From CAYPNF01 sp964411985 (lineage in GTDB: Bacteria; Verrucomicrobiota; Verrucomicrobiia; Limisphaerales; J093), in NCBI GenBank assembly GCA_964411985.1, contig CAYPNF010000024.1, positions 60,860 through 124,859 on the forward strand: a DNA stretch of 64,000 nucleotides, read 5' to 3'. Below, piece after piece: positions 52,721 through 61,603 of this stretch (position 1 is its first letter; each line of letters begins with the position of its first letter). Made by a program: the position numbers and the translations under genes. The notes under the pieces were generated by a model that made no database searches, was not told the origin of the DNA, and worked only from the letters and a program-made list of their open reading frames with translations.

Positions 52721-53854
52721 TTATCTGTCAATATCAGGAATCACCAGGTCCAGACTCCCCATCACCGCCAAGGCGTCAGGCAGCATCATTCCCATGGAAG
52801 CCTCTTCAAACAACGTCAGGTTCGCGAAGGAAGGGGTCCGGAGTTTGACCCGGTACGGAATGTCCTTGCCATCGCTAACGATCCGCACCGCAAATCTACC
52901 GCGTGCCGCCTCCACCCCGTACAGGTAATCACCAGGCGGCAATTTGATGACCCGAGGCACCTTCCCCATGACTGGCCCGTCGGGCAGCTTGGCCAGCGCC
53001 TGCTCAATGATCCGAAGACTTTGTTCCATCTCGTCCATCCGAACCATATACCGAGCCATACAATCCGACTCCTGATAAACCGGAATCTGGAAATCGAACT
53101 CTCGATAAACGGAATAAGGCGACACAGTGCGCACGTCGTAGGCCACCCCGGATCCGCGGATGACAGGACCTGTGGCGCCGTACTTGCGGCACATGTCGGC
53201 ACTGATCGGTCCGATGCCCTCCAGACGCTTGCGCAGGATGATGTTGTCCGTCACCAGCCTCCGATACAATTCCAGCCTCGGACGCATATAGGTGGTGAAA
53301 GCCTTGGTCCCGTCGAGAAACTCCTGGTCCACGTCGTTGTACAGGCCGCCGAACCGATAGTAGCAGTAGGTCAGGCGCGCACCCGTAATTCCCTCCAGCA
53401 GGTCCAAGATCTTCTCCCGGTCGTCAAAAGCGTATAAAAGCGGGGTAAAGCCGCCCAAGTCCAACAGGAACGCCCCGAACCACACCAGATGGCTGGAAAT
53501 GCGGTTGAGCTCGGAAGTGATGACCCGTAAATACTCAGCCCGGATGGGCACTTCGATCCCTGCCGCCGCCTCCACTACCCCCACAAAGGCGTGGGTGTAG
53601 TGCATCGCGGAAAGGTAATCAATGCGACTGGTGTTGGGAAGGAACTGCGCGTAGGTGCGGTTCTCGCCCATCTTTTCGTGCATCCGATGGATGTACCCGG
53701 GAACGGGCTCAGCACGGGTGATGTACTCCCCGTCCATCGTCAATTTGACCCGCAGCACCCCGTGCGTGGCCGGATGCTGAGGACCCAGGTTCAGGACAAA
53801 AGTCTCGGGCCCGCCGCCCGAAGCTTCGGCAGTTTGGACCTTCTCAAGATGCAC
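52721..53854 (-). CDS. nuoD: NADH-quinone oxidoreductase subunit D
   Basis: 377 residues from a GTG at 53854. The 49-kDa subunit forming the quinone-binding cavity: NLGPQHPATHGVLRVKLTMD, EPVPGYIHRMHEKMGENRTY, YTHAFVGVVEAAAGIEVP, and the C-terminal MLPDALAVMGSLDLVIPDID. It is separate from nuoC, overlapping it by 11 bp. All typical residues of the cavity (the His in GPQHPATHG) are present. Confidence 0.94.
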   Translation of the reverse strand: MHLEKVQTAEASGGGPETFVLNLGPQHPATHGVLRVKLTMDGEYITRAEPVPGYIHRMHEKMGENRTYAQFLPNTSRIDYLSAMHYTHAFVGVVEAAAGIEVPIRAEYLRVITSELNRISSHLVWFGAFLLDLGGFTPLLYAFDDREKILDLLEGITGARLTYCYYRFGGLYNDVDQEFLDGTKAFTTYMRPRLELYRRLVTDNIILRKRLEGIGPISADMCRKYGATGPVIRGSGVAYDVRTVSPYSVYREFDFQIPVYQESDCMARYMVRMDEMEQSLRIIEQALAKLPDGPVMGKVPRVIKLPPGDYLYGVEAARGRFAVRIVSDGKDIPYRVKLRTPSFANLTLFEEASMGMMLPDALAVMGSLDLVIPDIDR

Positions 53855-54374
53855 CGGGGAAATCCTTTCTCAACGGGTGATAGTCGGCATCCTCGGGCAA
53901 AAGAAGCGGAGAAAAGTCCGGGTGACCCAGGAATTTGATGCCAAAGAAATCATGAGTCTCGCGCTCGTGCCAATTCGCACCGGGAAACACCTTCGAAATG
54001 GTTGGCAGCTCTGGCTTCAGCCTCGGCACCCTCGCACGCACCACCGCCTGCAGGTTGGTCATGGGATGAAAGAAATCGTATACGATCTCCATCTCTCCCG
54101 CTGCCATCCAGTCCACTCCGGTGATCGTGTCGATCGCAAAACCGTGCCGGTACAGTTCCTCGGCTGCCGCAACCACCTGATCCGAGGCCACCGTAGCATC
54201 AAAATGGTAGCCCTTGACCTTAGGGTCGGGTGGCAGCACTCCAGCGGGAGCAGCAGGTATAGGCGCTTGCGGCTCCGTCCCGGTGCTCGGGGCTGGGTTT
54301 GCCGCCGGGGGCAGAGGATTGGCGGAGGCCAATTTCTGAAATGCCCCCTGTAAATCGTCGATGGAGGTACTCAT
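53844..54374 (-). CDS. nuoC: NADH-quinone oxidoreductase subunit C
   Basis: 176 residues from the ATG at 54374, chosen because it overlaps the nuoB stop as ATGA. The first 60 residues contain a Pro/Ala-rich linker (NPLPPAANPAPSTGTEPQAP) not found in ordinary NuoC. The domain then starts (YHFDATVASDQVVAAAEELY) and carries the diagnostic WHERETHDFFGIKFLGHPD. It is the 30-kDa subunit of the peripheral arm. Confidence 0.92.
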   Translation of the reverse strand: MSTSIDDLQGAFQKLASANPLPPAANPAPSTGTEPQAPIPAAPAGVLPPDPKVKGYHFDATVASDQVVAAAEELYRHGFAIDTITGVDWMAAGEMEIVYDFFHPMTNLQAVVRARVPRLKPELPTISKVFPGANWHERETHDFFGIKFLGHPDFSPLLLPEDADYHPLRKDFPGAS

Positions 54375-54901
54375 TCCGGCTTCACCCTGGGCCACCGGCG
54401 TTTCCCTGTGATCTTCTCTTCCAACGCAATAATCCCTTCAATCAAAGCCTCCGGCCGAGGGGGACAGCCCGGAACATAGATGTCCACGGGAAAGAGCTTA
54501 TCGACTCCTTCCACCACTGCGTATTGGCCAGGAAAAACAAACGGCCCCCCCGAGATGGCGCAATTCCCCATGGCAATCACCCACTTGGGCTCGGGCATCT
54601 GGTCGTAGAGTGTCTTCACCGCCAGCGCCATCTTTTTGTTGACCGTACCGGCCACGATCATGACATCCGCCTGCCGAGGAGAGGGCCGGAACACCTCCGC
54701 CCCGAACCGGGAAATGTCGAACCGCGAGGCGCCCGCCGCCATCATTTCGATGGCACAGCAGGCCAAGCCGAAAGTGAGCGGCCAAAGACTATTGGCACGA
54801 CCCAACGCCAACAACTCGTCCAGCTTGGCGAAACGCACGATGGACGAACAATCCGGAGGAATTGTTGATTCGATTACGGGGCTTTGGACTTGCGGTTCCA
54901 T
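54371..54901 (-). CDS. nuoB: NADH-quinone oxidoreductase subunit B
   Basis: 176 residues. It binds cluster N2, the last Fe-S centre before quinone: tandem Cys48-Cys49 in GLACCAIEMMAAG, Cys in AMGNCAISGGPF, and Cys in VPGCPPRPEALIEG. A 20-residue N-terminal extension precedes the core. It overlaps nuoA by 28 bp. Confidence 0.95.
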   Translation of the reverse strand: MEPQVQSPVIESTIPPDCSSIVRFAKLDELLALGRANSLWPLTFGLACCAIEMMAAGASRFDISRFGAEVFRPSPRQADVMIVAGTVNKKMALAVKTLYDQMPEPKWVIAMGNCAISGGPFVFPGQYAVVEGVDKLFPVDIYVPGCPPRPEALIEGIIALEEKITGKRRWPRVKPE

Positions 54902-55272
54902 TCAAATACTCCCTTTTTCCAGGCGTATACGATAACGAGCGACAGAACGCCAATGAACAGACAGGTTTCGACAAGATCTCGGATGGGAAACACCCGGTTG
55001 TAGACCAGCGCAACCGGGATCAGAAAGAGAACATCCACGGCAAAAGCCACGAATACGAGGGCATAGAGGTAGTACACCGCGCTGTAGCGGATCCAGGCAT
55101 CGCCGATCGGTTCCATCCCGCATTCCACGATCTGATCGGTCTTCTGCGCGTATTCCCGAGTCTTGCGGGCGGAAAGAAGATGGACAACAGCAAAGGGCGA
55201 CACCGCGAAGAAGATCCCCGCGATGCAAAAGGCCGCAATGTAAATGATGTCCAGTTCGAAAGTATCGTGCAT
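54874..55272 (-). CDS. nuoA: NADH-quinone oxidoreductase subunit A
   Basis: 132 residues, three membrane helices. Typical NuoA loop YECG-like (KTDQIVECGMEPIGDAWIRY) followed by YLYALVFVAFAVDVLFLIPV. It is the first gene of the operon and has a good promoter about 60 nt upstream. Confidence 0.93.
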   Translation of the reverse strand: MHDTFELDIIYIAAFCIAGIFFAVSPFAVVHLLSARKTREYAQKTDQIVECGMEPIGDAWIRYSAVYYLYALVFVAFAVDVLFLIPVALVYNRVFPIRDLVETCLFIGVLSLVIVYAWKKGVFEWNRKSKAP

Positions 55273-55889
55273 ACACTCGATTAAGGCTCAGACCGGTCCC
55301 GAGAAACGATAGTAACCTACCGTCCCGGCACAGGGGAAAATATCCCATCCCACCCCCTTTGTATCAAGCGCTTAAATGCGGCCAATAAGTTTTATGCGAT
55401 CTAGATTCGGAATCTCATCACGATATTAATCATCACTTGGACGCATGACTCAGTGAGCGTTGGCTTCAGGGTTTTGCTGTAAGGCACCAATACGCCTAAG
55501 GCTGGTCTAAGGTCACAACTCACTCCTGAGGAGAGGATTGAATGAATGAAACTTGATTCACCGGAGGTAGGCGATACCCTATTCAGATAACTAATTCTCA
55601 GCCCGTCCAGCCAGCCCCCAACCGCCCAAGGCCCATCTCCCAGGGCATGCCAGCATCATAAAGAAAAAAAGAGAACTCAGCCCCACTCCTCGACGGTCTT
55701 GGACCCAAGACAACCTTGCCAGGAATTCGCCGTTTGCGTTTTTTTCTGGTATAAGTACCTTCAGTTTGGCCACATACCAACCAACCTCTGGGGTCTACGC
55801 GACCGGTCGGACGCCACCAAAGACGTCACCCATAGAGGTGTAGCAACCGGTTTGCCGGGGCATGGCCGCCCGACGGCAATGGGTTCACC
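55273..55889. other. 617-bp intergenic region upstream of the complex I operon
   Basis: Divergent spacer between nuoA and the double-REC gene, partly AT-richer than the surroundings (55370-55440). No convincing gene. It contains the nuo promoter (listed) and short palindromes AGATTCGGAATCT near 55401 and CTCCTGAGGAG near 55523, of unknown role. Confidence 0.6.
55339..55367 (-). promoter_or_regulatory. Probable promoter of the complex I operon
   Basis: On the minus strand: -35 TTGATA (55367-55362), 17-bp spacer, -10 GATATT (55344-55339). Start predicted near 55332, leaving a leader of about 60 nt before the nuoA ATG. Confidence 0.5.
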
Positions 55890-57188
55890 ATGAACAACTC
55901 CGGCTATAACGAACCGAGCGAACCGCCTAGCGGGGCTATCCCGGCCAAGGTGCCTGCCCCTAACCCCAAACCCAGAATCGTGGTGGTCGAGGACAGCAGC
56001 TTGGTCAGAGCTGTTTACCATCGGGTTTTCGAAAAGAACGGGTTCCAGGTGTGGTCGGCCCAGGATGGGCAGAGTGGTTTGGACCTAATCCTGGAGCATA
56101 AGCCCAGCATCGTGCTCACGGATCTCCAGCTTCCCTGCCTGAACGGCATCGAGATCTTAAAGGCGGTACGGCAAAACCCTGAAACTCGGGATACTCCGGT
56201 CATCGTGTTCAGCGCGACCTTCCTGGGCGAGACTCTGCGGAGCGCCAACGAGTGGGGAGCGACGAGGTGTCTGCTGAAACAGGACCACTCGCCCGAATCC
56301 ATTGTGGAGGAAGTTCGCAAGGTGCTCCATGGCAGGCCAACCAAGCCCACACGGCAGGAGCAGGACAAGGTGGCGTTCGACGGTAAGGAACTCCAGCTTC
56401 AAGTGCAGCAGGATGCAGAGGGACTCCGCCAACATATCCGCGAAAGAGCCTTGGCTCAAGCCTCGCAAAGTCTCGCCAAGCTGGGGACCCTGGCAGCAGG
56501 ACTCGGAAATCAGACCGGTCAAGCCAGTCCCAGCACGACACTGCGACAGATGAGCCAAACCTGTCAGGAAATTGCAGTCACGTCCGCTCGCGCCGGTTTG
56601 GGGCGAGTGGCACAACTAGCCACCACCGTTGAGTTCCTGCTCGCCCACCTCGTGGAACAGCCGGCGGATCTGACCAGCTCGGTCCGCAGCACCTTGGAGA
56701 CCAGCCTTCGGTCCATGGAAATGCTTCTAAACCAGACGAATGCAAGTCAGGCGCAGAGCCCGGTCACAGCACATGTTCTTGCGGTGGACGATGACGTGAT
56801 TTGTTTGAAACTCCTCGAATTCATTGTGAAGAAGGTCGGCTGCCGACTCTCGCGCGCGAGTTCCGGTATCGAGGCAAAAGCGTTGGTCGATTCCACTCAA
56901 TACGATTTGGCGTTGCTGGATATCGACATGCCCGGAATGACCGGTGTGGAATTCGCCAGCTACATGCGCCAAACACCACTCAACAAGTCCACCCCAGTCG
57001 TCTTTGTAACCTCGGTCACCGACCAAAAAGTCCGCGACCTCGCCAAGGAAACAGGCTGCCAAGGCTGGCTCAACAAACCATTCCGACCCAGCGAACTATC
57101 CGTCACGATCGTCGCCGTGCTTGCCGCCCATCAACTCCAGGACAACGCCCCTCCCCTCTCGACCCCCAAAATGCCGCAGGTCGGCTGA
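55890..57188 (+). CDS. Response regulator with two receiver domains
   Basis: 432 residues. REC1 about 28-145: Asp35 in VVVEDSSLVR, acceptor Asp78 in VLTDLQLPCLNG, Thr/Ser in VIVFSAT, Lys in CLLKQD. REC2 about 305-420: AVDDD, acceptor Asp344 in LLDIDMPGMTG, VFVTSVT and NKPFRPSEL. The 150-residue middle part is helical; the segment EIAVTSARAGLGRVAQLATT resembles a histidine phosphotransfer domain, with Ser in place of the His. There is no DNA-binding or enzymatic output domain. It is probably a phosphorelay or protein-interaction regulator; partner unknown. Confidence 0.85.
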   Translation: MNNSGYNEPSEPPSGAIPAKVPAPNPKPRIVVVEDSSLVRAVYHRVFEKNGFQVWSAQDGQSGLDLILEHKPSIVLTDLQLPCLNGIEILKAVRQNPETRDTPVIVFSATFLGETLRSANEWGATRCLLKQDHSPESIVEEVRKVLHGRPTKPTRQEQDKVAFDGKELQLQVQQDAEGLRQHIRERALAQASQSLAKLGTLAAGLGNQTGQASPSTTLRQMSQTCQEIAVTSARAGLGRVAQLATTVEFLLAHLVEQPADLTSSVRSTLETSLRSMEMLLNQTNASQAQSPVTAHVLAVDDDVICLKLLEFIVKKVGCRLSRASSGIEAKALVDSTQYDLALLDIDMPGMTGVEFASYMRQTPLNKSTPVVFVTSVTDQKVRDLAKETGCQGWLNKPFRPSELSVTIVAVLAAHQLQDNAPPLSTPKMPQVG

Positions 57189-57320
57189 TTTCACTTTCTT
57201 TCGAAGCGGGAGCATCTCGCGATCAGGGCAATACTCCTTTGACGGCTCGGTGAGTAATGCCCGGCCACCGCGGGAGGAAAAGAGTGGTGGTGAAGGGTGC
57301 AAACTTGTAGCCTCCGAGCC

Positions 57321-58829
57321 ATGTGGCGCCCCACTCTCCGGGTACTTTCAAGCCCAACGACATGGGCACCGCAGTTTGGACTCGTCGCAGGGCTCTTCTT
57401 GGCCCTTCCCTTCTCGGGACACCCGGCCGAGATTGGCAAGATCGCGTTGCGTTTGGAGCAAGGGGTGCCCGTGCTTCACTGGTCAAACGTTGTTGGCCAA
57501 GCTTACGTCGTAGAAACCGCCACGAATCTGATGGAGGGTTGGCAGAAGCGGGCCACCCTCACGACCCAGACCCCCGACGTATCTTGGGCGGATGATGCCT
57601 TACCCAGCCGGGAGAGGTTCTACCGCGTGGCCTTGGCGACAAATCCCACGCCGTTCCAGACTCTGCAGCAAGCACTCCGTCGCGCCTGCACGAATCAAGG
57701 AATTATCGGAGCATCCGCGGCCGTCTTTCTCCCCAACAAAGGTCTCTGGCTTGGGACGTTTGGCACATCCGACGGGATCAATCCAATCCGGCCCCAGACA
57801 CCATTTGAAGTGGGGAGCGTCACAAAGACCTTTGTCGCTGCGACCATTTTGAGGCTCGCCGAGGAGGGGCGACTCAGCCTTGAGGATACGGTCGGCCACT
57901 GGCTCCCCGGGCTGGACTCCGCACAGATTTCGCCCGATATCACGATTCGCCAACTGCTCAGCCACCGCGCCGGGCTTTATAACTTCGGGGATGACCTAGA
58001 TTTCCGCCAGGCCCTGTTCAGTAACTGGTCTCGCCGATGGCAACCGGAAGATGTGTTGAAGTACGTCAAGGAGCCGTACTTCTCGCCGGACGCCGACGGC
58101 CAGTACAGTAACACTGGCTATGTCCTCCTGGGTATGATCGTCCGCAGCGTCACCGGTTCGACGGTCGCCGCGGAGATGCGCAGAACCGTCCTGGAGAGAG
58201 CCGCGCTTCGCAGCACATTCATGGGTGCCGAGGAGGCCTGGAATGGCAAATTGGCGAATCCCCATCTCGATTTCAACGGTGATGGCATCCACGAGGACCT
58301 GGGCGGCCGCTCGCAGACTGCGATTCTCACCTCGTTCTGGACCTCCGGCGCCGAAATCTCGACCGCGGCCGACCTTGTCCATTTCGGTCTCGCTCTTTTT
58401 GAGGGACGGCTCCTGAACGAAAGCAGCCTGGAGATGATGCGCACCTTTCAGTCCATCGATATCGGCGGCGCCCGATATGATTATGGTTTGGGGCTGATGC
58501 GCTTCGACGTCCTGGGTGACGAGCACTGGGCGCACTCAGGCGGCCTCTTTGGAGAGTACGGCTGGTTCTCGTACTGTCCCTCCACCAGAGCCTGCATGGG
58601 GGTGGTGTACAACTGCCCGATTCTGAAAGCCGGTCCCAACCTACCGAGCGAGCTGCTCATCGCTCTCTCGGGCTTAACCACCGGCAGACCCGGAGCCGCT
58701 AGCGTGCCCAACGAGGAACGGGGCAATCTACGGGTGATCATTCCGAGGATGCTACTTCTCCCTGAAACTAACGAACCAACCGGCCAGCCCTGCCAAACCT
58801 ACTCCGCAACCCACGACCTGAACGAATAG
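57321..58829 (+). CDS. Secreted serine hydrolase, class C beta-lactamase-like
   Basis: 502 residues from the ATG at 57321; a GTG at 57297 is less likely. A hydrophobic leader (FGLVAGLFLALPFSG) precedes an N-terminal beta module (VPVLHWSNVVGQAYVVETAT...RFYRVAL). The catalytic domain has SXXK as Ser166-Val-Thr-Lys169 (GSVTKTF), YXN as YSNTGY and HXG as HSGGLFGEYG. This is the penicillin-binding/beta-lactamase family PF00144 of esterases, D-aminopeptidases and carboxypeptidases. True beta-lactamase activity is not implied. The last 25 residues overlap a small antisense gene and may be non-conserved. Confidence 0.85.
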   Translation: MWRPTLRVLSSPTTWAPQFGLVAGLFLALPFSGHPAEIGKIALRLEQGVPVLHWSNVVGQAYVVETATNLMEGWQKRATLTTQTPDVSWADDALPSRERFYRVALATNPTPFQTLQQALRRACTNQGIIGASAAVFLPNKGLWLGTFGTSDGINPIRPQTPFEVGSVTKTFVAATILRLAEEGRLSLEDTVGHWLPGLDSAQISPDITIRQLLSHRAGLYNFGDDLDFRQALFSNWSRRWQPEDVLKYVKEPYFSPDADGQYSNTGYVLLGMIVRSVTGSTVAAEMRRTVLERAALRSTFMGAEEAWNGKLANPHLDFNGDGIHEDLGGRSQTAILTSFWTSGAEISTAADLVHFGLALFEGRLLNESSLEMMRTFQSIDIGGARYDYGLGLMRFDVLGDEHWAHSGGLFGEYGWFSYCPSTRACMGVVYNCPILKAGPNLPSELLIALSGLTTGRPGAASVPNEERGNLRVIIPRMLLLPETNEPTGQPCQTYSATHDLNE

Positions 58830-58916
58830 CTTGGTGTCGCTGTGTGGGATATGGGACCCGCCGACGAGGAGGATGGCCGCCGCAAGCACGATGATGGATG
58901 CACTGATGGGTTTCAT
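58752..58916 (-). CDS. 54-residue membrane protein downstream of the second kinase
   Basis: MKPISASIIVLAAAILLVGG is one membrane helix, followed after a polar turn (SHIPHSDTK) by a second, VVGCGVGLAGLAGWFV, and the tail SFREK. ATG at 58916 is 6 nt past the kinase stop (58923), on the same strand, so it fits as the third gene of the sigma-kinase operon. The size and two-helix layout resemble DUF3185-like small membrane proteins, but I claim only a resemblance. It overlaps the 3' end of the convergent serine hydrolase by 78 bp. Confidence 0.6.
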   Translation of the reverse strand: MKPISASIIVLAAAILLVGGSHIPHSDTKLFVQVVGCGVGLAGLAGWFVSFREK

Positions 58917-58922
58917 GATTCG

Positions 58923-60743
58923 TTAGTCACCAGGCTTCTGATCCGCGCGAGATCGTTTGCGAAATCCCCCAAAAGCTCCTATCGCCAGGACCGAGACTGC
59001 CACAACAGCAATCACCGCGATCCTGGACGGTCCGCGGCTGGTTGGCCTCTGATCCCCGCGAACGGCAGCCAATGCACCCGGGGTACTCTCACTCTGGTAA
59101 GACCGGCCCGTGGAGGAATCACGCAGTTGCCGTTCGAGCCGGTTTTGAACCGGGCTCACCAGCAGGCCGACCACCAGCAGCGTCGGCCAAAGCCAGACCG
59201 AGGCCAGCGCTGCCACGCGTCCGCGCGGGAAACCTCCCGCATGACGAATCTCCCGGAGCGCAGTGACCCCGCAAAGTGCCGCCCCCAACGCAAGCAGAAT
59301 GGTTCCTCCCATCAGCGCCAGACTGACCGTCAGCTCGCCTGCGTGAGGGTTCCAGGATTGCTCCCGCGCTACCAGCTGCACCAAGACCGCAGCGCCACCC
59401 ACCACCGGAAGGGCCAGGGCCGACAACACGATCGATCCGACCGCCCAACCGGACCAAGGGCGGCGTTTTCCATCCACCAACGCCTGCCCAGCGGCCCCCA
59501 GCGGAGAAAACAGCTGATGTACGGACCCCGCGAGGATCAGCCCCAAGCCTGCGCTGATCGGCAATCCGATCAACCCCACGAAAAACTCCACGTCTGCATC
59601 CAGGTCCAGACCGAGCACCTCGTGACCGCCCAGGAGGAACCAAAAGAACGCGACCGGCGGGGCAAAAAAGGGAAGGAGAATCGCGAGGATACGCCAAGGT
59701 TGCACCGTCCCTGGCCAACCCGGGCTCGCTGATGGCGCCGAGGCTGCCTCTTTCGCCGCTGCTTCGTTGGTTTTGCCCGGCTTGGCTCCCGTGGGAGCTG
59801 CCGCCGTTTCCAGGGAGGTTTTCACCTCGCTCGCTCGCTGGTACCTCAGTTCAGGACGCTTCTCCAATGCCCGAAGCACGATACTGTCCAGCTGCACATC
59901 GACGCCCACCTTGGCGGACGGCAAGGGAAACCGGCCGAGTGGCAATTCACCCGTGAGCATCTCGTAGAAGACGACCCCCAGAGAAAAGATATCGGCCCGA
60001 TGATCCACTTCGGCCGGGTGCTCCACCTGCTCGGGGGCCATGTAGTGGGGAGTGCCCATCACCTGCCCTTCTCCAGTCAGGCGCATGGCGGGGATGGCTA
60101 CCCCCAGGGTCTTGGCCAGACCGAAATCGGCGATCTTCACCTGCCCAGCCCGGCTCATTAGCACGTTTTCTGGTTTGATGTCCCGGTGAACCACGCCCTG
60201 ATCATGCGCATACTGCAGCGCATCACAGATCTGGGGGATGATGCGAAGAGCCTCCTGCGGTGGAAGATGCCCAGTCTGGAGCAGCTGCCGAAGCGAGACA
60301 CCCTCCACAAACTCCATGAGGAAGTAACAGAAACCTTCCACATGGCCATAGTCATAGATGCCAACGATGTTCGGATGGTTCAATCGGGCCAAAGCACGGG
60401 CTTCGCGGGCGAAACGCTCCGAAAACACCGCGTTCGCTCCAGGCTGGTCCGGAAGTACCTTGAGGGCAACCCATCGGTCCAGTGCAGGTTGACGAGCCTG
60501 GTACACCGCTCCCATTCCCCCCTGCCCCAACAAGCTCTGAATCTCCAACAACGGAAAGAGTTTGGACAACTCGGCGATGGCCGGAGCCGTGAAGCGGGGC
60601 GGTTGGCTCCCTGGCAAGGTCCCAGCTTCGAAGTCCACCCCGCTGTCGAGCCCGGCCTTCAGCAGGCAAGCCGCGCAAAGGCCCTCCGGCGACCCCGCCG
60701 CCAAGGCTTGGCCGCACACTCCACATGGCTTGCTCGATTCCAT
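58923..60743 (-). CDS. Multi-helix membrane Ser/Thr protein kinase with zinc ribbon
   Basis: 606 residues. Zinc ribbon Cys 7, 10, 23 and 26 (CGVCG, CAACL). Kinase domain about 68-320: glycine loop GQGGMGAV (73-80), Lys95, HRD 186-188, DFG 206-208, GTPHYMAPEQ. All key residues are present. An Ala-rich linker follows, then about six membrane helices (ILAILLPFFAPPVAFFWFLL, FFVGLIGLPISAGLGLILAG, LTVSLALMGGTILLALGAAL, ASVWLWPTLLVVGLLVSPV, IAVIAVVAVSVLAIGAF). The kinase part is a paralogue of the one at 8291-11389, but the sensor part is a membrane bundle rather than an ectodomain. It follows the sigma factor gene by 54 bp. Confidence 0.9.
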   Translation of the reverse strand: MESSKPCGVCGQALAAGSPEGLCAACLLKAGLDSGVDFEAGTLPGSQPPRFTAPAIAELSKLFPLLEIQSLLGQGGMGAVYQARQPALDRWVALKVLPDQPGANAVFSERFAREARALARLNHPNIVGIYDYGHVEGFCYFLMEFVEGVSLRQLLQTGHLPPQEALRIIPQICDALQYAHDQGVVHRDIKPENVLMSRAGQVKIADFGLAKTLGVAIPAMRLTGEGQVMGTPHYMAPEQVEHPAEVDHRADIFSLGVVFYEMLTGELPLGRFPLPSAKVGVDVQLDSIVLRALEKRPELRYQRASEVKTSLETAAAPTGAKPGKTNEAAAKEAASAPSASPGWPGTVQPWRILAILLPFFAPPVAFFWFLLGGHEVLGLDLDADVEFFVGLIGLPISAGLGLILAGSVHQLFSPLGAAGQALVDGKRRPWSGWAVGSIVLSALALPVVGGAAVLVQLVAREQSWNPHAGELTVSLALMGGTILLALGAALCGVTALREIRHAGGFPRGRVAALASVWLWPTLLVVGLLVSPVQNRLERQLRDSSTGRSYQSESTPGALAAVRGDQRPTSRGPSRIAVIAVVAVSVLAIGAFGGFRKRSRADQKPGD

Positions 60744-60797
60744 AACACCAGTCTACCCACTTTTCTAAGGATCTACTCGCAAAGGTTACAGGCCAGA

Positions 60798-61547
60798 TCA
60801 TCCGTGTCTCGCCATCACGCGGAAAAGGTATTGAATCTCTTCCTCTACCTCCCCGGGCTCGGCCACCGTCTGGCTGATTTCCTCGCGCAACCGTTCCCGA
60901 TACCGGGCACGCAACCTGGACACCGCCACCTTAACCGCTCCCTCGTTCATATCCAGTTGCGCGGCCAACACCGCATAGGGCTGAGTCTCGCGACTCCCCA
61001 CCAGGCTGAGTTTCAAAGCGTTGAAGAGCGCCTCCTTGCCGTCCTGGGTGTACTCTTTTCGCAGGCCGTCCAGGACCCGATCGAGCATCGCCAGCACCCA
61101 GTGCTTTTCGTAGACTTGATCCGGGCTCAGCCTTTCCTCCACGGCCTGCTGGTACTTGGTCTCGGCCGCTTCGAGCGAGATCACCGCGATGCCCCCACCC
61201 CGTTTCTGCGTCTTGAGGCGGTCCCATTCATTGGCCAGAAACCGGGCCATGGCCATCAGGAGAAACGACCGAAACCGTCCTTTGCTCGGGTCGGCTCGCG
61301 CCACCCAATTGTGCTCCAGCAACTCCGCGAAGAACGACTGAGTCAAGTCCTGAGCATCCTCAGGATGATAGCCGCGCTTGCGGACGTAAGCGTAAAGAGG
61401 ATGCCAGTACGCTTCACACAGCCGGGCCAACGCGGTGCGTGCCGCAGTCTCCTGGGGCTGAGCCGCAGCCAGGACCACCGACCATTGGGTGGTCACGAAA
61501 ACACCCCGTGGTGCGGCGCGCTCTGGGTCAGGCAATTCGGTGTCCAT
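60798..61547 (-). CDS. ECF-like sigma-70 family factor paired with the second kinase
   Basis: 249 residues. Region 2 block AYWHPLYAYVRKRGYHPEDA, with the QDLTQSFF motif; region 4 near 190-230 (YAVLAAQLDMNEGAVKVAVS, RLRARYRERLREEISQT). It is clearly paralogous to the factor at 11386-12132, with the same FLANEWDRLKTQKRGGG linker. It precedes its kinase, whereas the first factor follows its kinase. No anti-sigma gene is adjacent. Confidence 0.9.
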   Translation of the reverse strand: MDTELPDPERAAPRGVFVTTQWSVVLAAAQPQETAARTALARLCEAYWHPLYAYVRKRGYHPEDAQDLTQSFFAELLEHNWVARADPSKGRFRSFLLMAMARFLANEWDRLKTQKRGGGIAVISLEAAETKYQQAVEERLSPDQVYEKHWVLAMLDRVLDGLRKEYTQDGKEALFNALKLSLVGSRETQPYAVLAAQLDMNEGAVKVAVSRLRARYRERLREEISQTVAEPGEVEEEIQYLFRVMARHG

Positions 61548-61603
61548 GATCTCTGTGGCCGAGGACTCTAGGACACGCCATCGGGTTTGAGGAGCCTGGA
61601 ATC

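Noticed and set aside
60186..61571. 461-codon plus-strand frame opposite the second kinase and sigma factor
   Set aside because: Antisense shadow; the minus strand carries intact kinase and sigma motifs.
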